Shown here piece after piece: positions 52,438 through 60,855 of a DNA stretch of 64,000 nucleotides. The stretch is from Gordonia hankookensis (GTDB taxonomy: Bacteria > Actinomycetota > Actinomycetes > Mycobacteriales > Mycobacteriaceae), in assembly GCF_014673215.1 (NCBI RefSeq), contig NZ_JACWMS010000001.1, positions 620,001 to 684,000 of the forward strand, written 5' to 3'. Under the pieces are notes generated by a model. The model did no database searches. It was not told where the DNA came from and worked only from the letters and a program-made list of their open reading frames with translations. How positions within the stretch are numbered: the stretch's first letter is position 1; each line of letters opens with the position of its first letter. The position numbers and the translations under genes were made by a program.

Positions 52438-52686
52438 TTAACGTCTCCGCAGACTTCGTATCTGCACGGGGAACCGCTGCGCGGCTCGCGCGCCGGCGAT
52501 TGCCGGGTCTGCGAGCACTACTGCTGCGGCGGGCACATGGGCTGCCAACGGGCGCACATGGGTCTTATCGACCCAGAAGCGGTCGCGACGGAATTCCATA
52601 CCGACGAACTCGGTCGACGTCGCCGTCGGCGCCAAAGGCATCGCCACAGGCACGCTGATGCTCGCCTGAAGGTTGATTCCGTTCAC
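52438..52686 (-). CDS. Upstream ORF of the whiB7 leader
   Basis: This 82-codon ORF starts at GTG 52686 after the good site GGAAAGGAGCGGATCA and ends with TAA at 52438-52440, 13 bases before the attenuator stem. It encodes NGINLQASISVPVAMPLAPT near its start and the basic end RSLRRR. whiB7 leaders of mycobacteria also carry an upstream ORF whose translation state sets termination. Here the TAA lies inside the TGCGGAG hairpin, so ribosome position could decide which RNA fold forms. An in-frame ATG at 52722 exists with a poorer site. The peptide itself probably has no function. Confidence 0.65.
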   Translation of the reverse strand: MNGINLQASISVPVAMPLAPTATSTEFVGMEFRRDRFWVDKTHVRPLAAHVPAAAVVLADPAIAGARAAQRFPVQIRSLRRR

Positions 52687-52773
52687 TGATCCGCTCCTTT
52701 CCGTGCTCGTCGGCTTCCACATGTGAGGCGTCCCGTTACGGACAAACAGGTGGCACCCCGTGCTGACCAATCA

Positions 52774-52811
52774 AGACTAGGGGTGGGACAAACTTCGCAC
52801 AACCCATTTTT
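52774..52811 (-). promoter_or_regulatory. whiB7: whiB7 promoter with WhiB7-type AT-rich activator site
   Basis: On the minus strand TTGTGC (52797-52802) and TAGTCT (52774-52779) are spaced by 17 bases, good -35 and -10 elements. AAAAAT (52806-52811) lies three bases upstream of the -35, which is where the WhiB7 AT-hook contacts autoregulated promoters in mycobacteria. The predicted transcript starts near 52766, about 80 bases ahead of the upstream ORF. Confidence 0.75.
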
Positions 52812-52906
52812 GACCTGCGGTTTCCATACACGCCGAGCTCGGTTTCGACACGGCGCGGGCTCGGTTTCGCCTGCCCACTCAACCCGACGGCCACGCTCAC
52901 GCGTCA

Positions 52907-54991
52907 CTAGTCGACCCGGCGGCCTTTGACCAGGTCGAGCAGCTCTGGGCCGAACTCCTCGAGTTTCGTCGGTCCGATGCCCGGAATCGCGCCGAGGGAC
53001 CGGGCATCTACCGGTCGCCGATCGGCCACCGCATCCAGCATCGCATCGGTGAGGATGGCGAGTTCCCGCACGCCCCTCCGCTGCGCCCGGTCGGCTCGCC
53101 AGGCCCTCAGCGCGGACACCAACGACTCGTCTCGGTCCTCGATACGACAACTGGCGCACCGACCTCGCACCCGCGACTCCGGGTTCACCAGTTCCGCTCC
53201 GCAGACCGTGCACCGCCCGCTTCGATTCGGATCGAGATCGATGCCGTCGAGGAACCTCGTGCGTCGCCGGGTGGCCCGGCCTGCCCCCGATCGCGACAGG
53301 CTCCACGACAGGTAGAGGTGTTCGCGAGCCCGGGTGATGCCGACGTAGAAGAGCCGGCGTTCCTCCTCGACCGCCTCGTCGCCGCGTTCGATCGCCTGGG
53401 TGATGGGAACCGATCCCTCGGTGAGTCCGACCAGGAACACCGCGTCCCACTCCAACCCTTTGGCTGCGTGCAAGGACGCCAGCGTGACGCCGACCTGCGC
53501 TGGGGTGTGCCGCTCACCCGCCCGCAATGCCAGCTCGGACACCAGCCGCCGCAACGTCATACCCGGTTGGTCGGCGATGATCTCGTCGACGACGGACATC
53601 AACGTACGCAACGATTCCCATCGGGCCTTCGCGGTCGGGCCCGCCGGCTCGGTCTCGCTCAGTCCGAGCGGCGCAAGAACCGCGCGGACCACCCGCGTGG
53701 TCTCGGCGCCTGCGGGCAGGTCGGTGCGGCCGGCGGCGGCCTCGAGGTTGCGCATGGCCTGCCCGATCTCGGTGCGCATGAAAAACGCCTCGGAGCCCCG
53801 CACCTGATAGGGGATGCCCGCCTCGGTGAGTGCCTCCTCGAATCGTTCGGATTGCGCGTTCACGCGATAGAGCACGGCGATCTCCGAGGGCGAGGTACCG
53901 GCGTTCACCAGGTGTTTGATCTGCGCGGCGACCCCGTTCGCCTCACGCGGGTCGTCGGCGAACTCGGCGGGTCGGGGAACCGGCCCCCGGGGACGTTGTC
54001 CCACCAACTCCAGCCTGGTACCCGGGGAACGTTCCGTCGCGGCACCGATGACCTGATTCGCCAGTGACACCACCTCGGGGGTGGATCGATAGTCACGTTC
54101 CAGACGGACCAGCGTCGCCTCGGGGTGGCGGCGGGTGAAGTCCAACAGATATTTCGCCGTCGCACCGGCGAACGAGTAGATGGTCTGGTTCGCGTCACCC
54201 ACCACCGTCAGGTTGTCGCGCTCCCCCAGCCACGCCTCGAGCAGTCGTTGCTGGACCGGTGTGATGTCCTGATACTCATCGACGACGAAACACCGGTAGC
54301 GCGAACGGAAATCGGCTGCGTGGTCGCTCTCCCGAAGCAGCTCGCCTGCATAGATGATCAGATCGTCGAAATCCAGGAGCAGATGTGCGCCATCGCGTTT
54401 CGCAGCCTCGTACGTGTCGAAGACGGCGGCCACCGCATCGTGGGGGAACGGGGTGTCGCGACCGGCGACACCTGCGTGCGCCACGTATTCGCCGGGTGTG
54501 ATGAGAGACCCCTTGGCCCACTCGATCTCCGACGTCAGGTCGCGCAAGGATTCGCTCGTGGTGGTCAATCCGACGTGACGGGCGGCGCGTGCGACCAGAG
54601 GCATTTTGTGGTCGAGGAGCTCCCAGCTCAGGCCGCGCGGCCAGAAGTATCGGAGCTGACGCAGGGCTGCCGCATGAAATGTCTGCGCCTGCACCGAATT
54701 TCCCGGCCCGGCGATGTCGAGCGACCTGAGTCGCGACCGCAGTTCGCCTGCAGCCCGCGTGGTGAACGTGACGGCGAGCACCTGGCTCGGATTGACCTGG
54801 CCGCTGTCGATCAGATGCGCGATGCGGCGGGTGATGGTCCGCGTCTTCCCGGTCCCCGCTCCCGCCAGCACGCACACCGGGCCCCGAGGGGCGAGTACCG
54901 CCCGCTGCTGCTCGGGGTCGAGACCGTCGAGGATGCGGTGGAGATCGGGCACCGGTTCACTATGCCATCCGGCACGGACACCGATCGTCAC
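52907..54991 (-). CDS. uvrD2: ATP-dependent DNA helicase UvrD2 with zinc-finger and HRDC domain
   Basis: This 694-residue superfamily 1A helicase carries Walker A GAGTGKT (44-50), motif II FVVDEYQDITPVQQ, motif III VVGDANQTIYSF and motif VI YVGITRAREHLYLSW. After the helicase core come four Cys (CTVC and CASC, with GAELVNPESRVRGR between) forming a zinc-binding knuckle. A C-terminal HRDC domain contains RSLGAIPGIGPTKLEEFGPE. This layout is that of mycobacterial UvrD2 (Rv3198c), an essential 3'-to-5' helicase in M. tuberculosis. ATG 54991 follows GGGACGTGACG; a GTG at 54952 nearer the conserved start is possible. Confidence 0.94.
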   Translation of the reverse strand: MTIGVRAGWHSEPVPDLHRILDGLDPEQQRAVLAPRGPVCVLAGAGTGKTRTITRRIAHLIDSGQVNPSQVLAVTFTTRAAGELRSRLRSLDIAGPGNSVQAQTFHAAALRQLRYFWPRGLSWELLDHKMPLVARAARHVGLTTTSESLRDLTSEIEWAKGSLITPGEYVAHAGVAGRDTPFPHDAVAAVFDTYEAAKRDGAHLLLDFDDLIIYAGELLRESDHAADFRSRYRCFVVDEYQDITPVQQRLLEAWLGERDNLTVVGDANQTIYSFAGATAKYLLDFTRRHPEATLVRLERDYRSTPEVVSLANQVIGAATERSPGTRLELVGQRPRGPVPRPAEFADDPREANGVAAQIKHLVNAGTSPSEIAVLYRVNAQSERFEEALTEAGIPYQVRGSEAFFMRTEIGQAMRNLEAAAGRTDLPAGAETTRVVRAVLAPLGLSETEPAGPTAKARWESLRTLMSVVDEIIADQPGMTLRRLVSELALRAGERHTPAQVGVTLASLHAAKGLEWDAVFLVGLTEGSVPITQAIERGDEAVEEERRLFYVGITRAREHLYLSWSLSRSGAGRATRRRTRFLDGIDLDPNRSGRCTVCGAELVNPESRVRGRCASCRIEDRDESLVSALRAWRADRAQRRGVRELAILTDAMLDAVADRRPVDARSLGAIPGIGPTKLEEFGPELLDLVKGRRVD

Positions 54992-55070
54992 GTCCCACGA
55001 CGCCGATCAGCGCACAGACGGCCGATCAGCGCACCTCCGCGAGAGTCGGCGCAGGCGCCACCGGCGACGG

Positions 55071-55355
55071 TCAGACGCCGAGCTTGGCCTTGACGTCTGC
55101 GATCGATGGATTCGTGGCGGTACTGCCATCGGCGTACAGCACCGTCGGGACCACGTGGTTGCCGCCGTTCACGCTGCCGACGAACTCCGCCGCGTCCGGG
55201 TTGAGCTCGATGTCGACCTCCTGCCACGTCAGGCCGAGGCTCTTGAGTCCGGTCTTGAGCCGCGCACAGTAGCCGCACCAGCTCGTGGTGTAAATCGTCA
55301 GTTCGCCGGTTTCGGAAACCCGGGCGGAGGCGTCGTCGTCGATCACATTGCTCAT
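55071..55355 (-). CDS. mrx1: Mycoredoxin-1
   Basis: This 94-residue glutaredoxin-fold protein has the active site CGYC at 27-30 (IYTTSWCGYCARL) and the mycoredoxin-specific segments EVDIELNPDAAEFVGSVNGG and VVPTVLYADGSTATNPS. It reduces mycothiol mixed disulphides in the cytoplasm. The ATG at 55355 is preferred over ATG 55364; either lies just before a variable 15-residue tail. It sits between uvrD2 and nudC as in M. tuberculosis (Rv3198A). Confidence 0.92.
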   Translation of the reverse strand: MSNVIDDDASARVSETGELTIYTTSWCGYCARLKTGLKSLGLTWQEVDIELNPDAAEFVGSVNGGNHVVPTVLYADGSTATNPSIADVKAKLGV

Positions 55356-55404
55356 GACACCCATAACAGCACGGAACGGCGCACTGTTCCCGGCAAGCCC
55401 GGTA

Positions 55405-56358
55405 TCAGCGGTCCGCGTACGCCCACGCGGTGATGAGCGATCGAGCGATGGAGATCGACCCCGGCAGGCGCAACCTGCGCTCATCTGTCCCGGTGCCGAC
55501 GGATCCGTCGCCACGCACCCATTCGGTGCCCTCCTCGAGCGCGTCGATGACCTCGGCGCGGTCGAACCAGACGGCGTCGCCGATCTCCCCGTCCAAGAAC
55601 TCCAGAGGTTCGTCGGGGTCGGCGATCGCGGCGAAACCCAGCATCAGCGACCGCGGGAACGGCCACGGCTGGCTGCCCAGGTAGCGAGGTTCGCGGATGC
55701 TGATGCCGACTTCTTCGTGGACCTCGCGCGCGACGCATTGTTCGAGCGACTCTCCGGGTTCGACGAAACCGGCGAGGGTCGAGTACCAACCGTCGGGCCA
55801 GATCGCCTGCCGGCCGAGCAACACCCGATCGGCACCGTCGTGGACGACGGTGATGATGGCGGGGTCGGTTCGCGGGAACTCGTCGGCGCCGGTGTCCACG
55901 TGCCGTCGCACCCAACCGCCGCGGGCCGGGACTGTCGCCGACCCGTCCACCGGCGAAAAGCGTGCGGTGGCATGCCAGTTCAGGATGCCAAGCGCCGTGG
56001 CGAGGAGACCCGCCTCGTCGGCGTCCAGGCCGTGTGCGCCGCGACGCGGGTCGTCGGTGGGACCGTCGATGTGATCGACACGTCGAGCCCACAGATCCGC
56101 TCCGGCGCTCCCGGCGCCGCCGATCCCGAGGAACACCGCATCCGCGAGCGGCTCGTCGGCGAACTCGGTGGCGGCGAGCCAGTGCAGGCCACCACCGTCG
56201 GACACCGGGTAGCGCCCGCTCGAATCGATCAGGAGCAGGCGGGCCGTCGACCAGCCCGCCTGCATACGTTCCGGATCGTCGCGGACCTCATCGGCCCGGT
56301 CGAACGTCGCGCGCGACAACAGCGGCGGCTGGTCGAGCACGAACTGGTCACCGATCAT
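55405..56358 (-). CDS. nudC: NAD(H) pyrophosphatase NudC
   Basis: This 317-residue Nudix hydrolase has the Nudix box GFVEPGESLEQCVAREVHEE and, downstream, the NADH-specific motif SQPWPFPRSLM. It splits NAD(H) and could remove NAD caps from RNA. The middle zinc ribbon of E. coli NudC is degenerate: the expected Cys pairs are absent around ILNWHATARFSPVDGSATVP, as in mycobacteria. The ATG at 56358 overlaps the stop of the potassium-channel gene by four bases, so the two are coupled. Confidence 0.92.
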   Translation of the reverse strand: MIGDQFVLDQPPLLSRATFDRADEVRDDPERMQAGWSTARLLLIDSSGRYPVSDGGGLHWLAATEFADEPLADAVFLGIGGAGSAGADLWARRVDHIDGPTDDPRRGAHGLDADEAGLLATALGILNWHATARFSPVDGSATVPARGGWVRRHVDTGADEFPRTDPAIITVVHDGADRVLLGRQAIWPDGWYSTLAGFVEPGESLEQCVAREVHEEVGISIREPRYLGSQPWPFPRSLMLGFAAIADPDEPLEFLDGEIGDAVWFDRAEVIDALEEGTEWVRGDGSVGTGTDERRLRLPGSISIARSLITAWAYADR

Positions 56359-57425
56359 TCGGACTGTCCCTTGCGCACGTAGAGCAACCTGTCCCCTGCC
56401 TCGATCTGCTCGACCTCACTGTCATCGACACGATGCAACACTCCCCTGCGCACCACGCCGAGCACGATGTCGCGGGTGTGTGCGGGCGATCCGCCGGTCT
56501 CGGTCGGGTCGACCTCGCGCTCGGCGATCGCGTACCCCGCATCCGGCGTCAGGAGATCCTCGATGACCTCCACCACCGACGGTGTCATGGTCGCGATACC
56601 GAGCAACCGGCCGGCCGTCTCCGACGACACCACCACCGAGTTCGCACCCGACTGCCGCATCAGGTGGGTGTTCTCCGATTCCCTGATGGACGCCACGATC
56701 TTCGCCCGCGGATTCAGTTCTCGAGCGGTCAACGTCGCCAGCACGGCGGTGTCGTCGCGGTTGGCCGCGACCACGATGCTCGCCGCGTGGGCCACCCCCG
56801 CGAGCCGCAGGACATCCGACTTGGTGGCGTCCCCGCGGACCGTCACGAGGCCATCGGCAGCGGCTGCCTCCAAGATGTGCGGGTCCGAGTCGACCACGAC
56901 GATCTCGGCCGGCTTGATGCCGTCGCCGATCATCGCGTCCACCGCGGTCCGTCCCTTGGTGCCGTAACCGATGACGACGGTGTGATTGCGCACGCTGTTC
57001 CTCCAACGCTGGATCTTGAGCGCCTGCCGCGACCGTTCGGTCAGCACCTCCAGTGTGGTGCCGATCAACACGATCAGGAACAGCACGCGCAACGGGGTGA
57101 TGATGAGAAGGTTGATCAGCCGGGCCGACGGGGTGTACGGGGTGATGTCGCCGTACCCGGTGGTCGAGAGCGTCACCGCGGAGTAGTACATCGCATCGAG
57201 GAACGACAGTGGGTTCGGCTGGACATCCCGATACCCGTCGCGGTCGAGATAGACGATGATCGACGTCGCGAACAACGCGACCACGGCGAAGACCACTCGC
57301 TTGCCGATCGCCCGGCCCGGACTCTGCTGCAGTTCGGGAATCCGGACAACTCCGACCAGCGCGTAGTCGGGGCTGTCCGCGAGTTCCTCGGACCGCAGGC
57401 GCCGCCGAAACCCCCTGGACCGCAT
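56355..57425 (-). CDS. Two-helix potassium channel with RCK/TrkA domain (Rv3200c-like)
   Basis: This 356-residue channel has a transmembrane helix at about 43-60, a pore helix and selectivity filter STTGYGDI (filter 88-93), and a second helix at about 103-124. The cytosolic RCK_N domain has VVIGYGTKGRTAVDAMIGDG and VVVDSDP for nucleotide binding, and RCK_C follows (DIVLGVVRRGVLHRV). It would pass K+ under ligand control. The ATG at 57425 is chosen because conserved sequence starts there; the frame upstream is a shadow of adnB. It overlaps nudC by four bases. Confidence 0.92.
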   Translation of the reverse strand: MRSRGFRRRLRSEELADSPDYALVGVVRIPELQQSPGRAIGKRVVFAVVALFATSIIVYLDRDGYRDVQPNPLSFLDAMYYSAVTLSTTGYGDITPYTPSARLINLLIITPLRVLFLIVLIGTTLEVLTERSRQALKIQRWRNSVRNHTVVIGYGTKGRTAVDAMIGDGIKPAEIVVVDSDPHILEAAAADGLVTVRGDATKSDVLRLAGVAHAASIVVAANRDDTAVLATLTARELNPRAKIVASIRESENTHLMRQSGANSVVVSSETAGRLLGIATMTPSVVEVIEDLLTPDAGYAIAEREVDPTETGGSPAHTRDIVLGVVRRGVLHRVDDSEVEQIEAGDRLLYVRKGQSE

Positions 57426-57462
57426 CAGCCGTACCGCCGTTCGCTCACGAGTGGAATCTAGC

Positions 57463-60400
57463 TCATTTCGCCAGCATTGCAGCGAGCGCCGGCCGATCGG
57501 GCAGGTCGTCGGGTTCCAACGTGTAGCCCGACCGCACGTAGTGGAATGCGGCACGCACGTTCTCGAGCGGCACACCGGCCAATTGCGCCCACGCGATCCG
57601 GTAGGCGGCGAGCTGGACGAAGAGCGATTCCCGACGCGCCGGTTCGGGCACCGACCCCGTCTTCCAGTCGACCACCAGCCAGCGTCCCCCGGCCTCGGCG
57701 AACACCGCATCGATCCGGCCGCGGATCACCGTCGGACCGATCACCGTCTCGAACGGCACCTCCACCTCCGTCGGGCTGCGCTGTGCCCAGGACGACGCCA
57801 GGAACGCATCACGCAACTGATCGAGGTCGGCGTCGGGTGACGCGGTCCCGTCGGCGGCCCCCGGCAACTCGTCGACATCGAGAAGGCGGGTCGCGCCGAA
57901 CCACCGCTCGACCCAGGCGTGGAACGCCGTACCCCGGCGCGCGGTCGGGTTGGGCTGATAGGGCGTCGGGCGCCGCAGCCGTCGAGCGAATGCCGCCTCG
58001 TCGGTGTCGAGCTCCACGAGCTGGCTCACCGACAGATGCGTCGGCAGCTCCACATCGACCTCCGCCTGATTGGTGCTGTGGTGTTCGGCCAGCAAGGCCG
58101 CCACCTCGGCGCGCCAAGCTGCGATCTCCTCGTCGTCCTCCTCGATTCCGGTCTGCTCGGAGGCCGGGGCATCGAACAGGGCAGGTGCGTCGCGATCGGC
58201 GATCGCATCGAGGACCAGGCGGGCCGCAGCCGTCACCGCGAGGCGGCGTTCGCCGAGGAGATCACGCGGCCACGACTCGCTGACGATCCGCTCTGCCAGC
58301 GGATTGGCCGCCCCATCGACCGGCTCCGGTGCGTCGACATCGATCACCATGTCGGTCGAGTCGACGTCGGGGTCGGCGATGGACGTCGACATGATGGTGC
58401 GGATCTCCTCGAAGAACGCTGAACCCCCGCGCGGCTTGTCGCCGGTCTCGGACCAATGGTGAGCCGAGATCAACAACTCGTGCTTCGCACGGGTCAGGGC
58501 CACATAGAGCAATCGGCGATCCTCTTCCAGCCGCCGCTGCCCGATCGCCTCCTTGTGTTCGGTGAGCGTCGTCTCGAGTTCCTTGCGATCCGACACCGAC
58601 CGCAGATCCAAGGCCGGGAACCCCTCCGCATCGGTCCCGTCGGCAAGATCGCCGCGCAGTGCCGCAGGCAATTCCTTGGCACTGCCCAGCCACGTCGTGT
58701 CGGCGCGACCGCCGGGAAAGATGCCCTGACACAGATGTGGCAACACCACGACATCCCACTCGAGCCCCTTCGCGGCATGCACGGTGAGGATCTGCACCCG
58801 CTGTTCGGCGACCTCGATCCGGCCGGGTTCGAGTCCCTTCTCGATGGTCTCCGCGGTAACCAGGAACGCCAGCAGCCCCGGCAGATTCGCACCGGGCCGG
58901 TCGGCGTATGCGGTCACGTAGTCGGCGAAGGCGTCCAGATGTTCACGACCGGTGATCGCACCACGCATGCGATGGGCGCGGATCTGCGCCTCCACCGCCA
59001 CCCCGATGGTGTGTTCGACGTCGGCCACCAGTTCGGGGAGCGGTTGACCGATCCGACGACGCAACGACTCCAGTTGCGCGCCGAACGCGCGGATGCGGGC
59101 GTACCCCTCGCTGCTGTAGCGCTGCGCGTCACCGGGATCGACGATGGCATCCGCGATCCCGGCGCGGTCGACGATCTCCGTGGGCAGGACCGCGTCGAGG
59201 GCATCGTCGAGCTCCTCCCGGGACGCCACCACGCCGGTCGAGCCATACGACTCCACCGCCGCCAACTCGGTCGCACGTCGCCACAGCGTCGCCAGGTCAC
59301 CGGCGCCGAGTTGCCATCGTGCACCGGTGAGCAGACGCATCGCCGCGGTACCGGCCATCGGGTCGGCGATGACCCGCAACATGGCCACGATGTCCTCGAT
59401 CTCCGGGACATGGAGCAGGCCGCCGATACCGACGACCTCCGCAGGGATGCCACGACTCTCCAACTCGGCAGCCAACGGAGCGGAATCCTCGTTGCGCCGC
59501 ACCAGGATTGCCGTGGTGGGGGGCGCCTCGCCCGCAATCTCGGCGTCCCGGTAGTGCCGCTCCACATGATCAGCGACCCAGTTCCGCTCGTCGACGACGG
59601 TGTCGGTGAGCGCCAGCCGCACCGAACCGAGCGGGGCGTCGGGACGTGGTCGTAGCACACTCACCGGTATCCCCCGCCGACGCAGTTCGTCCGACGTCTC
59701 GTTCGCGAGGCGCAACGCGTGGACGGCATTTCGCCAGCTCGTGAGCAATTCCAGCCGAACGGCGGGAGACGAGTCGGACTGCCGGAAGTCGTCGGTGAAC
59801 CTCGGGAGATTGGCCGCCGACGCACCACGCCACCCGTAGATCGACTGGATGGGGTCACCGACGGCGGTGACGGCGACGCTCCCGGCCCCACCGCGCCCGC
59901 GTGTGGGTCCTGGCCCGCGCCGTCCCGGCGCCACGCCGAACAGGGTGGCCAGCAGGATCCGCTGCGAATGGCCGGTGTCCTGATACTCGTCGAGCAGCAC
60001 CGCCTTGAATGATTCACGTTCGGCGGCAACCACTTCCGGATTGCGCATCACCAGGCGCGCCGCCAGCGACATCTGACTGCCGAAGTCGAGCGCGGTGGCC
60101 GCCCGCATGGATTCCGACAGTGCCTCCACCATCGGGATCAGTTCGCGCCGTTCGTCGATGACGTCGCGCACCTTCAGCAGGGCCTGGGTCGGGGTGTCGC
60201 GCTGGCGTGGCCCCTTCGGCAACGTCTCGATCAGTTGATAGAGGTCGTCGCCCGTACGTCTCAGGTCGTCCATGTCGACGAGGTGCTCGGCCATCTCCCC
60301 GTACAGCTTCAGCACTGCCTCGGTGACACTGGCCGGAACCTTCTTCGTCTGCAGCTCCCCGGTCCAGTTCGCGACCACCGAGAACGCCATCTGCCACAGC

Positions 60401-60855
60401 TCGGTCTCCGACAACAACGTCGAATTCGGCTCGACCGGCAGCAACAGACCGTAGTCGGCGATGAGCCGTCCGGCGTAGGCGTGGTACGTGCTGACCTCCG
60501 GGTCACCACCGCTCAGGCGCGCAGTGATGGCACCATCCGGATCCCAGCTGCGCAATGCGGGCGATCCTGCCAGCATCGACAGTCGACGCCTGATGCGAGC
60601 CCCCAGCTCACTGGCCGCCTTACGCGTGAAGGTCAGTCCGAGCACCTCATCGGGCGCGACGAGACCGTTGGCCACCAACCACACCACCCGGGCCGCCATT
60701 GTCTCCGTCTTACCGGCCCCCGCGCCCGCGACGACCAGGATCGGCTCCATCGGCGCCTCGATCACGGCGACCTGTTCGGGCGTCGGTGTGGGGAGCCCGA
60801 GGGCGGCGGCCAACGACACGGCGGAGATCCTCGACCTCACGAGTCGGTCAGTCAT
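57463..60855 (-). CDS. adnB: AdnB helicase-nuclease subunit of the AdnAB double-strand-break resection complex
   Basis: This 1130-residue protein is a UvrD-like motor fused to a RecB-family nuclease. Walker A is VAGAGAGKTE (42-51), motif II is AVLLDEYQDTGHSQR, motif III is AVGDPIQSIYGWRG and motif VI is LLYVALTRAKHELLI. The C-terminal nuclease has RGTAFHAWVERWFG, RGRIDAVFAEAGGRW and VVDWKTGSVPE. It has no Cys cluster in the nuclease, unlike AdnA. With AdnA it unwinds and trims broken DNA ends in mycobacteria, replacing RecBCD. Its ATG overlaps the adnA stop by eight bases. Confidence 0.95.
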   Translation of the reverse strand: MTDRLVRSRISAVSLAAALGLPTPTPEQVAVIEAPMEPILVVAGAGAGKTETMAARVVWLVANGLVAPDEVLGLTFTRKAASELGARIRRRLSMLAGSPALRSWDPDGAITARLSGGDPEVSTYHAYAGRLIADYGLLLPVEPNSTLLSETELWQMAFSVVANWTGELQTKKVPASVTEAVLKLYGEMAEHLVDMDDLRRTGDDLYQLIETLPKGPRQRDTPTQALLKVRDVIDERRELIPMVEALSESMRAATALDFGSQMSLAARLVMRNPEVVAAERESFKAVLLDEYQDTGHSQRILLATLFGVAPGRRGPGPTRGRGGAGSVAVTAVGDPIQSIYGWRGASAANLPRFTDDFRQSDSSPAVRLELLTSWRNAVHALRLANETSDELRRRGIPVSVLRPRPDAPLGSVRLALTDTVVDERNWVADHVERHYRDAEIAGEAPPTTAILVRRNEDSAPLAAELESRGIPAEVVGIGGLLHVPEIEDIVAMLRVIADPMAGTAAMRLLTGARWQLGAGDLATLWRRATELAAVESYGSTGVVASREELDDALDAVLPTEIVDRAGIADAIVDPGDAQRYSSEGYARIRAFGAQLESLRRRIGQPLPELVADVEHTIGVAVEAQIRAHRMRGAITGREHLDAFADYVTAYADRPGANLPGLLAFLVTAETIEKGLEPGRIEVAEQRVQILTVHAAKGLEWDVVVLPHLCQGIFPGGRADTTWLGSAKELPAALRGDLADGTDAEGFPALDLRSVSDRKELETTLTEHKEAIGQRRLEEDRRLLYVALTRAKHELLISAHHWSETGDKPRGGSAFFEEIRTIMSTSIADPDVDSTDMVIDVDAPEPVDGAANPLAERIVSESWPRDLLGERRLAVTAAARLVLDAIADRDAPALFDAPASEQTGIEEDDEEIAAWRAEVAALLAEHHSTNQAEVDVELPTHLSVSQLVELDTDEAAFARRLRRPTPYQPNPTARRGTAFHAWVERWFGATRLLDVDELPGAADGTASPDADLDQLRDAFLASSWAQRSPTEVEVPFETVIGPTVIRGRIDAVFAEAGGRWLVVDWKTGSVPEPARRESLFVQLAAYRIAWAQLAGVPLENVRAAFHYVRSGYTLEPDDLPDRPALAAMLAK

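Noticed and set aside
52303..52689. Plus-strand frame with a His/Arg-rich tail and a CxxxxC-like stretch opposite the whiB7 leader
   Set aside because: It is antisense to the upstream ORF and attenuator, has no ribosome-binding site, and its composition follows the opposite strand.
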